Source: HXMU1428-3 sp965215715 (GTDB lineage: Bacteria; Pseudomonadota; Alphaproteobacteria; Rhizobiales; HXMU1428-3). Taken from it: a stretch of 64,000 nt of DNA. The position numbers and the translations under genes were made by a program. Positions 1 through 9,301 of the stretch are shown here, piece after piece (the stretch's first letter is position 1; each line of letters starts with the position of its first letter). The notes under the pieces are model-generated. The model did no database searches. It saw nothing but the letters and a program-made list of their open reading frames with translations, and was not told the DNA's origin. The stretch spans positions 434,001 to 498,000 of the forward strand of contig OZ244129.1 in assembly GCA_965215715.1 (NCBI GenBank), read 5' to 3'.

Positions 1-528
1 GGTAAGACGGCCAATAGAATTTTTTAATTTGCTTGCGGTTTGGCAAGGATCAATAGGGCAATTGCTTTGTCCATCGGTTAAAATGATGATGGTGTAGGGT
101 TTTGATCGATCGGCGATCATATTCGCGGCATTTAACAAAGCTTGGCCGGTTGGTGCATTTCCGCGCGGGCGCAAGGGTTTTATGGCGATGTTTATTTTGC
201 TTTCGTCTAAAACTGTAAGCGGGGAAATTTCTTCGACATTTTTACAGCCTGATTTTGCATTATGTCCAAAGGCTAACAAGCCAAAGTTAATCTTGTTATT
301 TAAGCCTGCTAGGCCTTTGGCAATGCCATTTTGAGCCAGGCTTACTTTGGGTGCGCCGTTTATCTGTGCCCACATGCTGTTGGACAGATCATAGATTAAG
401 GTGATGTTGGCGAGATCTTTGTTTGGCTCTGCATGGGTTGTTGTTGTGTTTAAGCCTATGACAAGTAAAAGGGCAATAAACAGTGCGAATATTGATTTTA
501 TTGATGTGTTGCAATGATTTAGTGACAT
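1..528 (-). CDS. von Willebrand factor A domain protein, exported (3' end outside window)
   Basis: The gene runs off the left edge; 176 codons are visible, from an ATG at 528 reading leftwards. Residues 1-36 form a signal peptide (hydrophobic FALFIALLLVIG followed by a THA-E type cleavage site). A VWA domain follows, with the MIDAS metal motif DLSNSMW (D-x-S-x-S) near residue 48 and the second conserved element ILTDGQSNC near residue 150. The VWA fold usually binds a divalent cation and a protein ligand; the partner here is unknown. The next gene (688-2673, same strand) is a second VWA protein with the same SMW variant of the motif, so the two are probably a duplicated pair. The C-terminal part cannot be judged. 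Confidence 0.85.
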   Translation of the reverse strand, partial: MSLNHCNTSIKSIFALFIALLLVIGLNTTTTHAEPNKDLANITLIYDLSNSMWAQINGAPKVSLAQNGIAKGLAGLNNKINFGLLAFGHNAKSGCKNVEEISPLTVLDESKINIAIKPLRPRGNAPTGQALLNAANMIADRSKPYTIIILTDGQSNCPIDPCQTASKLKNSIGRLT

Positions 529-687
529 TTTAAATCAACCCATTTTTATTGAGTGTCTTTAATAGCGTTTCATCGGTCCCACTTTTGTGCGACACACACG
601 AGATTTGGTCTAAAGACTCACCTTAAATTTACTCGTTGGCGTGGATTCGTTCAATAACTGTAATGAATTTATAACGTGACTTTTGCC

Positions 688-2673
688 CTAACGAGCCTGT
701 TTTTGTTTATTTTTGGCTAGATCAATGGTTTTTTTATGGTTCCCTTTTACAGAGAAGGTTTTTGCGTATTTATCGTCTCCAATTTCAGCTGTGATTTTAT
801 AGTCCCCTTTTGGTAGGCCCAGTTGGGCTTCAGTTTGTGACCCTTGCCAGATTAAGTTGCCAGACTTTTCAAACAGGCGCCAGAATATCTGGTGTTTTGA
901 CAATAGATCTGTGCGGTTGCTGATTTGAAAGGTCACTTGTGAGGTTTTGGTTGCAAAGGAGATCTTTTGGACTTTACCAGCGGCTAACTTTACGGTTTTT
1001 GAAAGGGCGGTTTGTGTGTCTTTGGCGCGTAAAGACAGGCGATAGGTGCCCGGTGACACAGTGATGGGTTGATCAAGAGTGCTGAGTGTGTCGATTAAGG
1101 GAAAGCGGCCCGCTTTATTTTTGCGTGATATGGCCAGACTGTATTGCTCCGAAGGTGTGTTCTTGTTGAGGGTGATTTTTATGTGAGCCAGGTTTAATTT
1201 TACATCCAATGTGGTTTGTTTTTTTGGCTCTATGGTCACGTTCATTGTTTTGTGAGCATAGCCTTGGGATATCTTGAGACTATATTGACCTGTCTTGAGG
1301 TCAAATAGAGGTGCGTGTGCGCTTGAACGGGCCCGCTCTATGTTTGTTTTTTGATCTGATATGAGTTCGAAAACTTGGACGAGTGGATTGCTTAGTGGTT
1401 TGCCTGTGGTGGCATCGGTTAAGTTTAGCTTTAATCGGCCTGTGGTTTGCCAGATGGGTAAGGGGGTTGGTTTGCCCGCTTGGGCATGGATAAACCAGGT
1501 TTGCAACTGGCCATTTTCGATGCCGGATAGTTTGTAGGCGCCGGCAGGGATTAGTTGGGTTTGTTGCTGTTGATTGAGCGCAATGATTAGGGGGTCTTGG
1601 TTCGCTGTGTCTTCATCTTGAGGTTCCAGCAGTAATTTGCCAAACCCTGAGCGGCTATTGGGGCTCGCCCAACTGGCCGGTAAGGTGAGCTCACTGAGGT
1701 TAAAGATGATTTTTTGACCAGCGTCTTGTCCCTTTTTTAAATTGATATCTTTGCTGATTTCAAAATCTTGATATTGGGTCGTGATGCGGTACTGGCCCGG
1801 GTTGAGTTCAAAATTAGGGGTTGGTTTTTTGCTTTTCCAGGCGGGCAAATCGTGTTCTGGTTTGTTTTCTTTTGTGAGCTTTTCAATTTTCCATTGCACA
1901 TTTGTGGCCAAGGCTTTTGAGCTGGGGCCTAAATGGGCTGTCAGCTTTAGGTTTGCCTTTGTGCGTTTGATTTGTGGTTTTGCAATTTGGCCAATTGCCC
2001 CTTTAGTATCTTTAAGTGCTGCAGAAAGGGAGGCTGTAATTGCCTTTGTGAGTTGGCTTTGATTGGTCGGCGTGAAAAATTGACCGCCAGAATTTGAGGC
2101 TAAACATTTTAAACTTTGAGCGTCTTTGGCCTGCATGGCAAAAGCAATCACATGAACAGTGATGTTATTGGCTTTGGCAAATTGAGGGGAGATGATGGTG
2201 CAGGGTAATTTGCGGCAGTTTTCTGGCCCGTCCGTTAACAGGATAATATGCCCGCCTTTGGTGTTTTGTTGATTTAAATTTTTTGACGCCTGTTGCAAGG
2301 CGCTGGTGATTGGGGTTTTGCCCAATGGCTTTATTTTATTTACCAAACGGGAATAGGCGAGGGAATTTAAGGGGCCAGGCTTGTTGATGAGTTGAATGTC
2401 ATTGCAAGCGGCACGGCGCCGATGACCGTAAGCCATGAGCCCTAGGTTTAATTTGTCTTCAAAGGCCCTAACGCTGTTTGCAATGGCTTTGCGCGCAATG
2501 AGAACTTTGTGTCCTTCTTTTATTTTGCCCCACATGGAGCCTGATCCATCCAGAATAAGCATAGCATTGGTACCGGAGCGGGCCTCTTGTGCCTGAAGCG
2601 AGAGGGGAAACAGACAGCTTATGATTATCACTGCCAGAGAACAAATTTTAATAAGACTAGCTTTTGTTTTCAT
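688..2673 (-). CDS. exported VWA domain protein with C-terminal beta-sandwich repeats
   Basis: 661 residues from the ATG at 2673. An upstream in-frame ATG at 2700 would put ten residues in front of a good signal peptide (MKTKASLIKICSLAVIIIS, ending LQAQEA), so the inner start is preferred. The VWA domain covers about residues 35-220, with MIDAS LDGSGSMWGKI, the distal Thr/Asp element LLTDGPENC, and several Cys that may form disulfides. The remaining 430 residues look like four or five successive beta-sandwich modules (phrases such as GKLLLEPQDED, GRLKLNLTDATTGKPL, SLKISQGYAHKTMNVTIEPKKQ) like carboxypeptidase-regulatory or PEGA-like domains. Likely a periplasmic or surface protein; ligand unknown. 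About 160 bp separates it from the partial VWA gene downstream. Confidence 0.85.
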   Translation of the reverse strand: MKTKASLIKICSLAVIIISCLFPLSLQAQEARSGTNAMLILDGSGSMWGKIKEGHKVLIARKAIANSVRAFEDKLNLGLMAYGHRRRAACNDIQLINKPGPLNSLAYSRLVNKIKPLGKTPITSALQQASKNLNQQNTKGGHIILLTDGPENCRKLPCTIISPQFAKANNITVHVIAFAMQAKDAQSLKCLASNSGGQFFTPTNQSQLTKAITASLSAALKDTKGAIGQIAKPQIKRTKANLKLTAHLGPSSKALATNVQWKIEKLTKENKPEHDLPAWKSKKPTPNFELNPGQYRITTQYQDFEISKDINLKKGQDAGQKIIFNLSELTLPASWASPNSRSGFGKLLLEPQDEDTANQDPLIIALNQQQQTQLIPAGAYKLSGIENGQLQTWFIHAQAGKPTPLPIWQTTGRLKLNLTDATTGKPLSNPLVQVFELISDQKTNIERARSSAHAPLFDLKTGQYSLKISQGYAHKTMNVTIEPKKQTTLDVKLNLAHIKITLNKNTPSEQYSLAISRKNKAGRFPLIDTLSTLDQPITVSPGTYRLSLRAKDTQTALSKTVKLAAGKVQKISFATKTSQVTFQISNRTDLLSKHQIFWRLFEKSGNLIWQGSQTEAQLGLPKGDYKITAEIGDDKYAKTFSVKGNHKKTIDLAKNKQKQAR

Positions 2674-2905
2674 TGTTAGGGTCCAGGTTATTGCTGGCAA
2701 TTTTGTTTGTATTTGGTGTGTGATGTCTAGGTCTTTTTAACTCTCAACTCTTAGATATCATGGAATTGGGGTTGGATTTTGAAAAAAGTGGATTTGTTTG
2801 ATGTGGTTTTGTGAGGCCCCCGAAAAAAAATGGTTAATAGGGTATTAAGAAAGGGCTGATAAGCTTATTTAATTCGATTGATCTATGTTTCCAAGGGGTT
2901 TTTTT

Positions 2906-3916
2906 ATGGCAGTGGAATCTGCGGCTCATCATATTCCGGCCTCTGTTGCTTCAGCCTTGAAAAAGGCTGCTGCTGTTACCGGGGTGGACTTTCGCTATTT
3001 GGTGGATACAGCTGCGCGCGAAAGTGGGTTTAGAGCCAGCGTGAAAGCGCCGACATCGAGTGCTTCTGGGCTTTTTCAATTTATTGAAAGCACTTGGCTG
3101 CAAATGGTCAAGGAGCATGGGGCCTCTTATGGATTAAAGGATTATGCCAACCACATTTCTACATCTAAGAAAGGGACTTATGTGGTTGCTGATCAAGCCA
3201 AGCGGGCTGAGATTTTAAATTTGCGCAATAATCCTGATGTTGCCTCGGTTATGGCTGGGGTTTTTACGCAAAAGAATGCCAAACATATGGAGCAGGTTTT
3301 AAACCGTAAACCCACAGCTGGAGAGCTTTATATTGCGCATTTTCTGGGGGCTGGGAATGGGGGAAAATTGGTGCGTGCTGCCAGTTTAAATCCCACCATG
3401 AAGGCGGCTGATTTGTTTCCGGCAGCGGCAAAGGCGAATAAATCCTTGTTTTATCGGCGCGGTGCCCCTGTGAATGTGAAGGGGCTTTATCATAATTTGG
3501 TGCGCCGCCATGAGGTAAGTAAAGCTGAGCCGGTGATTGCAACAATTGCGCAAAACAATGCTGGTGTGACGAGTAAAAAAAGTGACATTGGAAAGAGTTG
3601 GCATACACAATTGGATATGGCACCGTTAAATCAAAGAGGGGTTGTGGCCAATAGCTTGTTTCGTGATTTAAATGTTTTTGAGGCCAAGCAAGCTCGGCTT
3701 GTGGCTGAGACCCCGGCTTCTGAAAAGGGGCAAATTGGTGTTTGGGGAGATGCTGGGCTGGTGGCAAAATTGGAAGAGGCGCGGACTGGGCATCAAACAT
3801 TGGCCGGGCGTAATGAGCCAAATGAAAAGGGCCCTATATTGGGCAATAATAGACTTGAAAAAGTGAAAGGCTTGTTTTTGAAAGGCGGGCTTGGTTTTTC
3901 TAAGGACAAAGCTTAA
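2906..3916 (+). CDS. lytic transglycosylase (SLT domain) family protein
   Basis: 336 residues from the ATG at 2906, which has a good ribosome site (AAGGGG at 2893-2898); the ATG at 2885 lacks one. The N-terminal 190 residues carry the soluble lytic transglycosylase fold: the presumed catalytic Glu in AARESGFRASVKAPTSSASG, then GLFQFIESTW and the later AHFLGAGNGGKLVRA, as in peptidoglycan-cleaving SLT enzymes that form 1,6-anhydromuropeptides. There is no clear signal peptide, so export by a specialised route or a non-classical role is possible. The C-terminal 140 residues are polar and unrecognised. It stands alone, convergent with the Hpt gene at 3929. Confidence 0.85.
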   Translation: MAVESAAHHIPASVASALKKAAAVTGVDFRYLVDTAARESGFRASVKAPTSSASGLFQFIESTWLQMVKEHGASYGLKDYANHISTSKKGTYVVADQAKRAEILNLRNNPDVASVMAGVFTQKNAKHMEQVLNRKPTAGELYIAHFLGAGNGGKLVRAASLNPTMKAADLFPAAAKANKSLFYRRGAPVNVKGLYHNLVRRHEVSKAEPVIATIAQNNAGVTSKKSDIGKSWHTQLDMAPLNQRGVVANSLFRDLNVFEAKQARLVAETPASEKGQIGVWGDAGLVAKLEEARTGHQTLAGRNEPNEKGPILGNNRLEKVKGLFLKGGLGFSKDKA

Positions 3917-3928
3917 GCCGTTTCTTGT

Positions 3929-4462
3929 TTATTTTGCTTGAGTGGCTTGTGCAATCTCATGGGTCAAGATTTTCATGGCCATTTGCCGCAATCCTTGAGA
4001 AATGGCATTGGCTTTTTCGTTCTCTGAGCCGCGTTGGCATTGTTGGACAATGCTGCGGATGGATGAGGCGAAAATCTCAATTACATTGATGCTGATGTGG
4101 CTGTAGTCTGGAATTTTTTCCAATAAATGGCATAATGTATCGCATATTTCTGTGATTACAGGATAGCCCAGAGTTGTGGCTTGGCCCTTAATGTCGTGAG
4201 AAACGGTGAACAGCTCGTCTTTATCCTCATCATTCCACCCATTTGTTTTTAAGGTGGTAACAGATTGATCTAGTCGATCAATTTCCACAGAGAGCCAATT
4301 GTCAAATTCATCGCTTAGCTGTTCTATGGCTTCTTCTGCTGCTTTTATTGCTTTTTGATAAGCGGAATTGGAGCTGCCCCCAGTTGTCACCCGGTCGCGC
4401 AAATCTGTTTTTGCAGGGATATAAACGATATCATTTTCTGCTTTTTTTTCTGATGAGCTCAT
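3929..4462 (-). CDS. histidine phosphotransfer (Hpt) domain protein
   Basis: 177 residues. The central part holds the Hpt signature HDIKGQATTLGYP (H-x2-K-G-x4-x-G), in which the His is the phosphoryl acceptor, inside a predicted helical bundle (residues about 40-170). There is no kinase or receiver domain, so it is a free-standing phosphotransfer protein. It lies 34 bp downstream of a receiver-domain protein on the same strand, which suggests a phosphorelay pair fed by a kinase outside the window. The first 35 residues are polar and probably disordered. Confidence 0.88.
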   Translation of the reverse strand: MSSSEKKAENDIVYIPAKTDLRDRVTTGGSSNSAYQKAIKAAEEAIEQLSDEFDNWLSVEIDRLDQSVTTLKTNGWNDEDKDELFTVSHDIKGQATTLGYPVITEICDTLCHLLEKIPDYSHISINVIEIFASSIRSIVQQCQRGSENEKANAISQGLRQMAMKILTHEIAQATQAK

Positions 4463-4496
4463 AGGGCTTGTTACTCTTAATTAATGATTTAAAGAC

Positions 4497-5024
4497 TTAA
4501 AGAGAGATCGTTTCTCCAACCATAAAGGCATTTGGATCGGTCACTCTTCTTTCTTCGCCGCTGTAGTTTTGGTCTTTGTCTCGGCGTCTGTCAGGGCCAA
4601 AATAGGTACTGACTTTGATAAAGGGCCTTGGGTTCTCAATGACATTTTGAACCCGTTTGTAAAGTGCATTTGCAGAAACTGGTTTGCACAAAAACTCTGT
4701 GGCGCCGGCATCGCGGGCCATAAGAACACGTTTGCGCTCTGAATAAGCTGTTAAAACAATGATTGGTAAATAGGGATGTTTTGATCCATCTGGATTACGG
4801 ATCATTTGGGTCAGCTCAATGCCGTCAAAAATTGGCATTTTAATGTCTGTGATTAAGATATCTGGCATGAAGTGTTCAACGGCTTCCAGGGCTGAGGCCC
4901 CGTCTTCAGCTTCATAAATTTCGCGTGAGCCAAAGGCGCGTAATAGAGTTCGAACAATGCGTCGCATATGCGCATTGTCGTCAGCCACGACGAATCGTAA
5001 TTTTTCAAAATCAATTTTTGCCAT
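4497..5024 (-). CDS. single-domain response regulator (receiver)
   Basis: 175 residues. A CheY-like receiver fills residues 8-130: acidic pair in VVADDNAHMRR, phospho-acceptor Asp in DILITDIKMP, Thr in IIVLTAYS and Lys in FLCKPVSANAL. There is no DNA-binding output domain; the 45-residue tail contains the basic and acidic stretch YFGPDRRRDKDQNYSGEERR, a motif seen in alphaproteobacterial receiver proteins of this type. It is co-directional with the Hpt gene 34 bp downstream, so it probably exchanges phosphoryl groups with it. The output, possibly motility or cell-cycle control, cannot be read from sequence. Confidence 0.9.
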   Translation of the reverse strand: MAKIDFEKLRFVVADDNAHMRRIVRTLLRAFGSREIYEAEDGASALEAVEHFMPDILITDIKMPIFDGIELTQMIRNPDGSKHPYLPIIVLTAYSERKRVLMARDAGATEFLCKPVSANALYKRVQNVIENPRPFIKVSTYFGPDRRRDKDQNYSGEERRVTDPNAFMVGETISL

Positions 5025-5301
5025 GAATTTGGTACGCCACTAACCAATTACTCTTTATACCGATCATACTATTAATTTATAATAGTGCTTATACATTACT
5101 CTCAAAGAGTTTAAGAAACCTTGACAGAATTTTGAAACTTAAATTTTTCTATTAAAACTTTATTACAAGGTGTTTTTTGTTGATAATAATATGTTTAAAA
5201 ACAAAACCTTATGCGTCTGATCCGGCCTTGGGTTATTCTACCAAGAGGGGAGACGTTTGGGCTGTTTTGAGTAGTTTTTAAAGTTTGGGGTTTACGTTTT
5301 T

Positions 5302-6090
5302 TTAAGAATAATGAAACTGTTCAGTGATGATGCGTTCGTCCAGAGCATGGCCTGGGTCAAACAGCAGGCGCAGAGAAATATCAGGCATTTCAGCAATTTC
5401 TACACGTCTGATGTCTTGAAATTCAATATGATCGGCAACCGCATTCACGGGTCTCTTTTTGCTTTCAAGCACTTCAACTTCGACTTTGGCTTGGTTGGAG
5501 AGCAGGGCGCCGCGCCAACGCCGAGGGCGGAACGGGCTTATGGGGGTCAAAGCTAGTAATTGGGCGCCAACTGGTAGAATTGGGCCATGGGCGGAGAAAT
5601 TATAGGCGGTGGATCCGGCTGGTGTGGCCACCATGACACCGTCACAAATGAGCTCTTCCATTCTTACCCGGCCATCAATTGAAATTTGTAATTTAGCGGC
5701 TTGGTGAGATTGGCGAAAGAGTGAGACCTCATTGATGGCCAAGGCTTTTAAAGGATCACCTGATCCGTTGTAAGCGATTAGTTTTAAGGGGTGAATGATG
5801 CTTTCTTGGGCGTTTTCCAGACGGTCAATCAGGTCGTCTTCTTTGTATTCATTCATCAAAAAGCCGATGGAGCCAAAGTTCATACCATAAATGGGAAGGG
5901 GGTTTTCAATGGTTGTGTGCAAGGTTTGCAGCATAACACCGTCCCCGCCAAGAGCAATTATTACATCCGCCTGATCAATGGGAACATTGTCATAACGTTG
6001 TTTTAAAGCTTGTACGGCTTGTTCTGCTTGTGGGCTATCACCACTGACAAAGGCAATTTTTGAAAACTTTTTTTTACTCATCTTAGTCAT
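5302..6090 (-). CDS. nadK: NAD kinase
   Basis: 262 residues, normal for a bacterial ATP-NAD kinase, which makes NADP from NAD in the cytoplasm. The diagnostic GGDG motif is in VIIALGGDGVMLQT; the second conserved block NEVSLFRQ and the substrate-binding block DGVMVATPAGSTAYNFSAHGP are all present. The start could be the ATG at 6090 or the one at 6081; neither has a strong ribosome site, so 6090 is kept. Monocistronic, divergent from cutA. The gene order does not add to the functional call. Confidence 0.95.
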   Translation of the reverse strand: MTKMSKKKFSKIAFVSGDSPQAEQAVQALKQRYDNVPIDQADVIIALGGDGVMLQTLHTTIENPLPIYGMNFGSIGFLMNEYKEDDLIDRLENAQESIIHPLKLIAYNGSGDPLKALAINEVSLFRQSHQAAKLQISIDGRVRMEELICDGVMVATPAGSTAYNFSAHGPILPVGAQLLALTPISPFRPRRWRGALLSNQAKVEVEVLESKKRPVNAVADHIEFQDIRRVEIAEMPDISLRLLFDPGHALDERIITEQFHYS

Positions 6091-6210
6091 AACATGTTTG
6101 TTAAGGGTGTGATTTTAAACTATTTGGATTTTAAAGTCTTACTTTAGCGTCATACAGTGTTAACTGCTTTGGTTCAAATTTGACAGATTAAAAATAATAA
6201 GGGGGGGCTC

Positions 6211-6537
6211 ATGACAAAGAGTGAAGAACCAATCATCATTTATGCCACTTTCGGTGAATTGGAGAATGCCCGACTGGTTGCCAGGCGGATTATTGAGGAA
6301 CGGTTGGGGGCTTGTGTCAATATCATTCCTGGTGTGACCAGTTTTTATGAGTGGGAAGGCAAGATTGAAGAGCAGTCAGAAATGATTATGGTGATTAAAA
6401 GTTTGAAAGGGCATGAAATGTCAGTGATTGGTATGATTGAAGCGCTTCATTCTTATGATGAACCGGCTATTATCACTTTGCCGGTTTTGGGCGGGGCTGT
6501 TTCTTATTTGGATTGGGCGGCCAAGCAGGTGGGATAA
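6211..6537 (+). CDS. cutA: divalent cation tolerance protein CutA
   Basis: 108 residues, the usual length of this trimeric cytoplasmic family. Family features are the opening YATFGELENARLVARRIIEE, the conserved LGACVNIIPGV with its Cys, and YEWEGKIEEQSE followed by VIKS. A run of G (AAGGGGGGG at about 6199-6207) gives a strong ribosome site for the ATG at 6211. CutA proteins bind copper and other divalent ions and are linked to metal tolerance, but the biochemical role is unsettled. Divergent from nadK across 120 bp. Confidence 0.93.
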   Translation: MTKSEEPIIIYATFGELENARLVARRIIEERLGACVNIIPGVTSFYEWEGKIEEQSEMIMVIKSLKGHEMSVIGMIEALHSYDEPAIITLPVLGGAVSYLDWAAKQVG

Positions 6538-7072
6538 GATGAGATGTCATCCGCGTTTTTACAAATAAGATTTACATAACAAATAAGATGCCTCAGAGAT
6601 CGAACTTTGTTTTAGAATTTTTCTTCTTTTCGATGGACTTTAAAGCTCTTGCGAGACCTAACAACTTTCATCTAAAACATTGCCCGTTTAGATTGAATGA
6701 AGGCAAGGCTCTAAGGTCTTGGTGGGCTTTTTATTTTTCTTGTTCTCACTATACTTTTAGGGATGAGTGTGCTCAAACGAATCAAAATAGGGAAAACCGT
6801 TCCGACATGTAAGCAACACATGGCAATAAAGAAGCTCTCGCTCATCAAGAAAATCTTTAATTTTTATTCGATTCACATATATTCAACAGAATGTTCACAG
6901 ATTGTGCACGTTAAAATGCCTAATTTTATCTAAGTTAACGACCAGTTAATGATCAAATAGCAAGATAATTCGCACCATTATGATACCGAAAAGATGGGTT
7001 ATCATGATTTTCTTGCCAATAGCGGCAATTTTTGCGGGGAGTGCTAGCAGGATGCCTGGGGGAAAATTAAAT
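6538..7072. other. 535-bp region without a convincing gene
   Basis: AT-rich spacer between cutA and the TolC-type gene. Short open frames (for example 6588-6812) have no ribosome site, no recognisable domain and a composition unlike nearby genes. No tRNA fold, clear terminator or long repeat was seen. The last part presumably contains the promoter of the TolC-type gene. Confidence 0.5.
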
Positions 7073-8554
7073 ATGGGTATCACTTTTTTCGTGTTGACAA
7101 AGCTATATGGCTTTTCTCGACACCTTAAAAAGGGGGTGTGTGTTGCAAGCTTTTTCCTTTTTATGGCTGGAAACAGCACCCCTTTGCTGGCTGAGAATTT
7201 GAATGATGCTTTGTCGGCAGCTTATAGGCACAATCCTCAACTCACCGCTGAACAAGCCCGGTTAAGGGCGACAGATGAAGGGCTTGCTCAGGCTCAATCT
7301 GGTTATCGTCCTGATGTAACTCTTAATGGTGAACTTGGTTCACAAGATCGCAACACGCGGCCAGGTTCTTTAACTGATGGGCGCACCTCTCCTTATGGTT
7401 ATTCTGTTACTTTAAATCAGCCCTTGTTTCGAGGCTTTCGCACCACCAATAGCATTCGCCAGGCTAAAGCTGAAATTCTTGTTGGGCGGGCTTCATTGCG
7501 CAATGTTGAACAAACAGTGCTGCAAGATGCGGTGACGGCTTATATGAATGTTGTGCGCGAATTGGCTGTGTTGCGTTTAAGAGAAAATAATTTACGGGTG
7601 TTGAACAAACAATTGACCGCGACAAAGGATCGCTTTTCTGTTGGTGAAGTGACTAAAACAGATGTGGCACAAGCCCAGGCGCGGCGCAGTGAAGCTGTCT
7701 CTGCATTGAACTTGGCGCGGGCCAATTACAACACAGCCCAGGCTGAATTTGCCCGGATTATTGGGCATGCCCCTGTTAACCTTTTGCGCCCGGGCACTAT
7801 TGTTAAGTATTTGCCAAAGTCACAAGCCCAAGCGATTGATATTGCCTTGTCTGAACATCCTTTAATTGAACAGGCAATTTATGCAGAAAAAGCGGCGCGG
7901 CATAATGTTGATGTTATTGCAGGCGAGCGGTTGCCTGAGGTGAATTTGGAGGCGCAATATTCGCAAAATTTTGATAGCTCGCCGTTAACTGATGAGGTTG
8001 AAACAGGTTCCATTACAGCGCGCGCCAGGGTGCCTTTATATCAAAGCGGGGCGGTTTATTCACGCATTCGCCAGGCCAAACAAATTGTGTTGCAGCGCCG
8101 GGCAGAACTGAACACATCACGTTTGCAGGTTCGTGCCTCGGTTATTTCTGCTTGGGGGCAGTTATTGGCAGTGCGCGCGCAAATTGAAGCTAATAATGTG
8201 GCTGTGAGAGCTAACCGGACCGCCCTTTTGGGGGTGAAGGAAGAGGAGAAGGTTGGGCAAAGAACCATTTTGGATGTGTTGGATGCTGAACAAGAATTAT
8301 TGAACAGCCAGGTTAATCTGGCCACTTCACAACGTGATTTGGTTGTTGCTGAATATAATTTATTGTCTGCTCTTGGGCAGTTAAACGTGTCTACTTTGCC
8401 TGTCTCGACCGCGGTATATGAGCCTGATATTAATTATCAAGACGTTGACAGGCGTTGGCGCGGGGCTGACATCAATCACCCTGATTTGGATGAACGCTCT
8501 CTTTTGCATTGGGATAACATCACCATTCACCGTGGTGATGATCATTATAAATAA
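7073..8554 (+). CDS. tolC: TolC family outer membrane channel protein
   Basis: 493 residues from the ATG at 7073, chosen because GGGGGA lies 9 nt upstream and because it gives a proper signal peptide (HLKKGVCVASFFLFMAG, ending PLLAEN); the upstream ATG at 6980 would add 31 residues. The mature protein starts with the TolC signature NLNDALSAAYRHNPQLTAEQARLRA and contains the two outer membrane efflux repeats, with long helical, Gln/Ala-rich stretches and RVPLYQSGAVYSRIRQAKQ in the second. It would form the trimeric outer-membrane duct for type I secretion or RND efflux. No partner pump or adaptor is adjacent; the Pcm-like gene often next to tolC in this group is at 41.4 kb instead. Confidence 0.93.
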   Translation: MGITFFVLTKLYGFSRHLKKGVCVASFFLFMAGNSTPLLAENLNDALSAAYRHNPQLTAEQARLRATDEGLAQAQSGYRPDVTLNGELGSQDRNTRPGSLTDGRTSPYGYSVTLNQPLFRGFRTTNSIRQAKAEILVGRASLRNVEQTVLQDAVTAYMNVVRELAVLRLRENNLRVLNKQLTATKDRFSVGEVTKTDVAQAQARRSEAVSALNLARANYNTAQAEFARIIGHAPVNLLRPGTIVKYLPKSQAQAIDIALSEHPLIEQAIYAEKAARHNVDVIAGERLPEVNLEAQYSQNFDSSPLTDEVETGSITARARVPLYQSGAVYSRIRQAKQIVLQRRAELNTSRLQVRASVISAWGQLLAVRAQIEANNVAVRANRTALLGVKEEEKVGQRTILDVLDAEQELLNSQVNLATSQRDLVVAEYNLLSALGQLNVSTLPVSTAVYEPDINYQDVDRRWRGADINHPDLDERSLLHWDNITIHRGDDHYK

Positions 8555-8587
8555 GTCTTGTTCCTTTATGTGCTCTTAATCGGGCAA

Positions 8588-9289
8588 TTATCTTGTATTG
8601 GTTTCATTGTTTGTTGTGATGGCAATGATGACATAGAGCATGAGCATTCCTATTATCATCAAATAGATATAACTCATTATTGAGCCGAGCAGGTCTGCGG
8701 TCAGAAAGCCTATGATGGCATAGATCAGCGGGATGATTAGCAAAATTAAAGGGAGTTTTCGCAGGCTAAAAGCGACCCCTAATGTGGCTAAAATTGTGGG
8801 GGCAGGAAAGAGGGCGAACAGGTGGCCTCCTTTTAAGGGTTGTCCATCTAAAAGTGTTAGAAATGGGAAACCGCACACGGCTATCAGTATTAAAAGGTTG
8901 CCAAAAAAGGTCCATTTGGTCCATGGATGGGCGCTTCCCCTGTTAATGGGTTCGAACTTTTCAGGTTGGCATAAGCACCAGAGCATGATTAGTGAGCCTT
9001 GCAAAACAAACATCCAGCCATAGATTGTTGCTAACCAGTTGATCTCTTGAAAATGGTATAAATGAAAGAGTGTGCCGCAGATTGCCCAGGCCAGGGCTAG
9101 AACGGTGCCGATTAAAGAGGCAGTATGGCGCGGCTGTTTTACACACACCCAGAGTAAAAATAATCCGGCTAACAGGCTTAAGATTTGGGCGGGCCAGAGT
9201 TTGGCATTATATAGGATCAGTGAGCGAAAGTAGACGTCATCGGAAAATAAGAGCAAGTCTTGCAAACTATAATCTAGATAGGTTTCCAT
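8588..9289 (-). CDS. DUF6064 family multi-pass membrane protein
   Basis: 233 residues with about seven hydrophobic segments (for example AQILSLLAGLFLLWVCV, LLILIAVCGFPFLTLL and YIYLMIIGMLMLYVIIAI). The N-terminus METYLDYSLQDLLLFSDDVY matches what I recall as the hallmark of the DUF6064 family, whose function is unknown. It ends just past the TolC-type gene (convergent) and starts 12 bp after the aldo/keto reductase on the same strand, so the two may be cotranscribed. Confidence 0.75.
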   Translation of the reverse strand: METYLDYSLQDLLLFSDDVYFRSLILYNAKLWPAQILSLLAGLFLLWVCVKQPRHTASLIGTVLALAWAICGTLFHLYHFQEINWLATIYGWMFVLQGSLIMLWCLCQPEKFEPINRGSAHPWTKWTFFGNLLILIAVCGFPFLTLLDGQPLKGGHLFALFPAPTILATLGVAFSLRKLPLILLIIPLIYAIIGFLTADLLGSIMSYIYLMIIGMLMLYVIIAITTNNETNTR

Positions 9290-9301
9290 ATCGCGTGCTT
9301 C

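Noticed and set aside
5302..5556. Open frames antisense to nadK, aorB and other genes
   Set aside because: They overlap well-supported genes, lack ribosome sites and show no recognisable domains; treated as shadows.
6588..6812. 74-codon open frame between cutA and tolC
   Set aside because: No ribosome site, no domain, unusual composition (Phe-rich then basic), and no neighbouring coupling.
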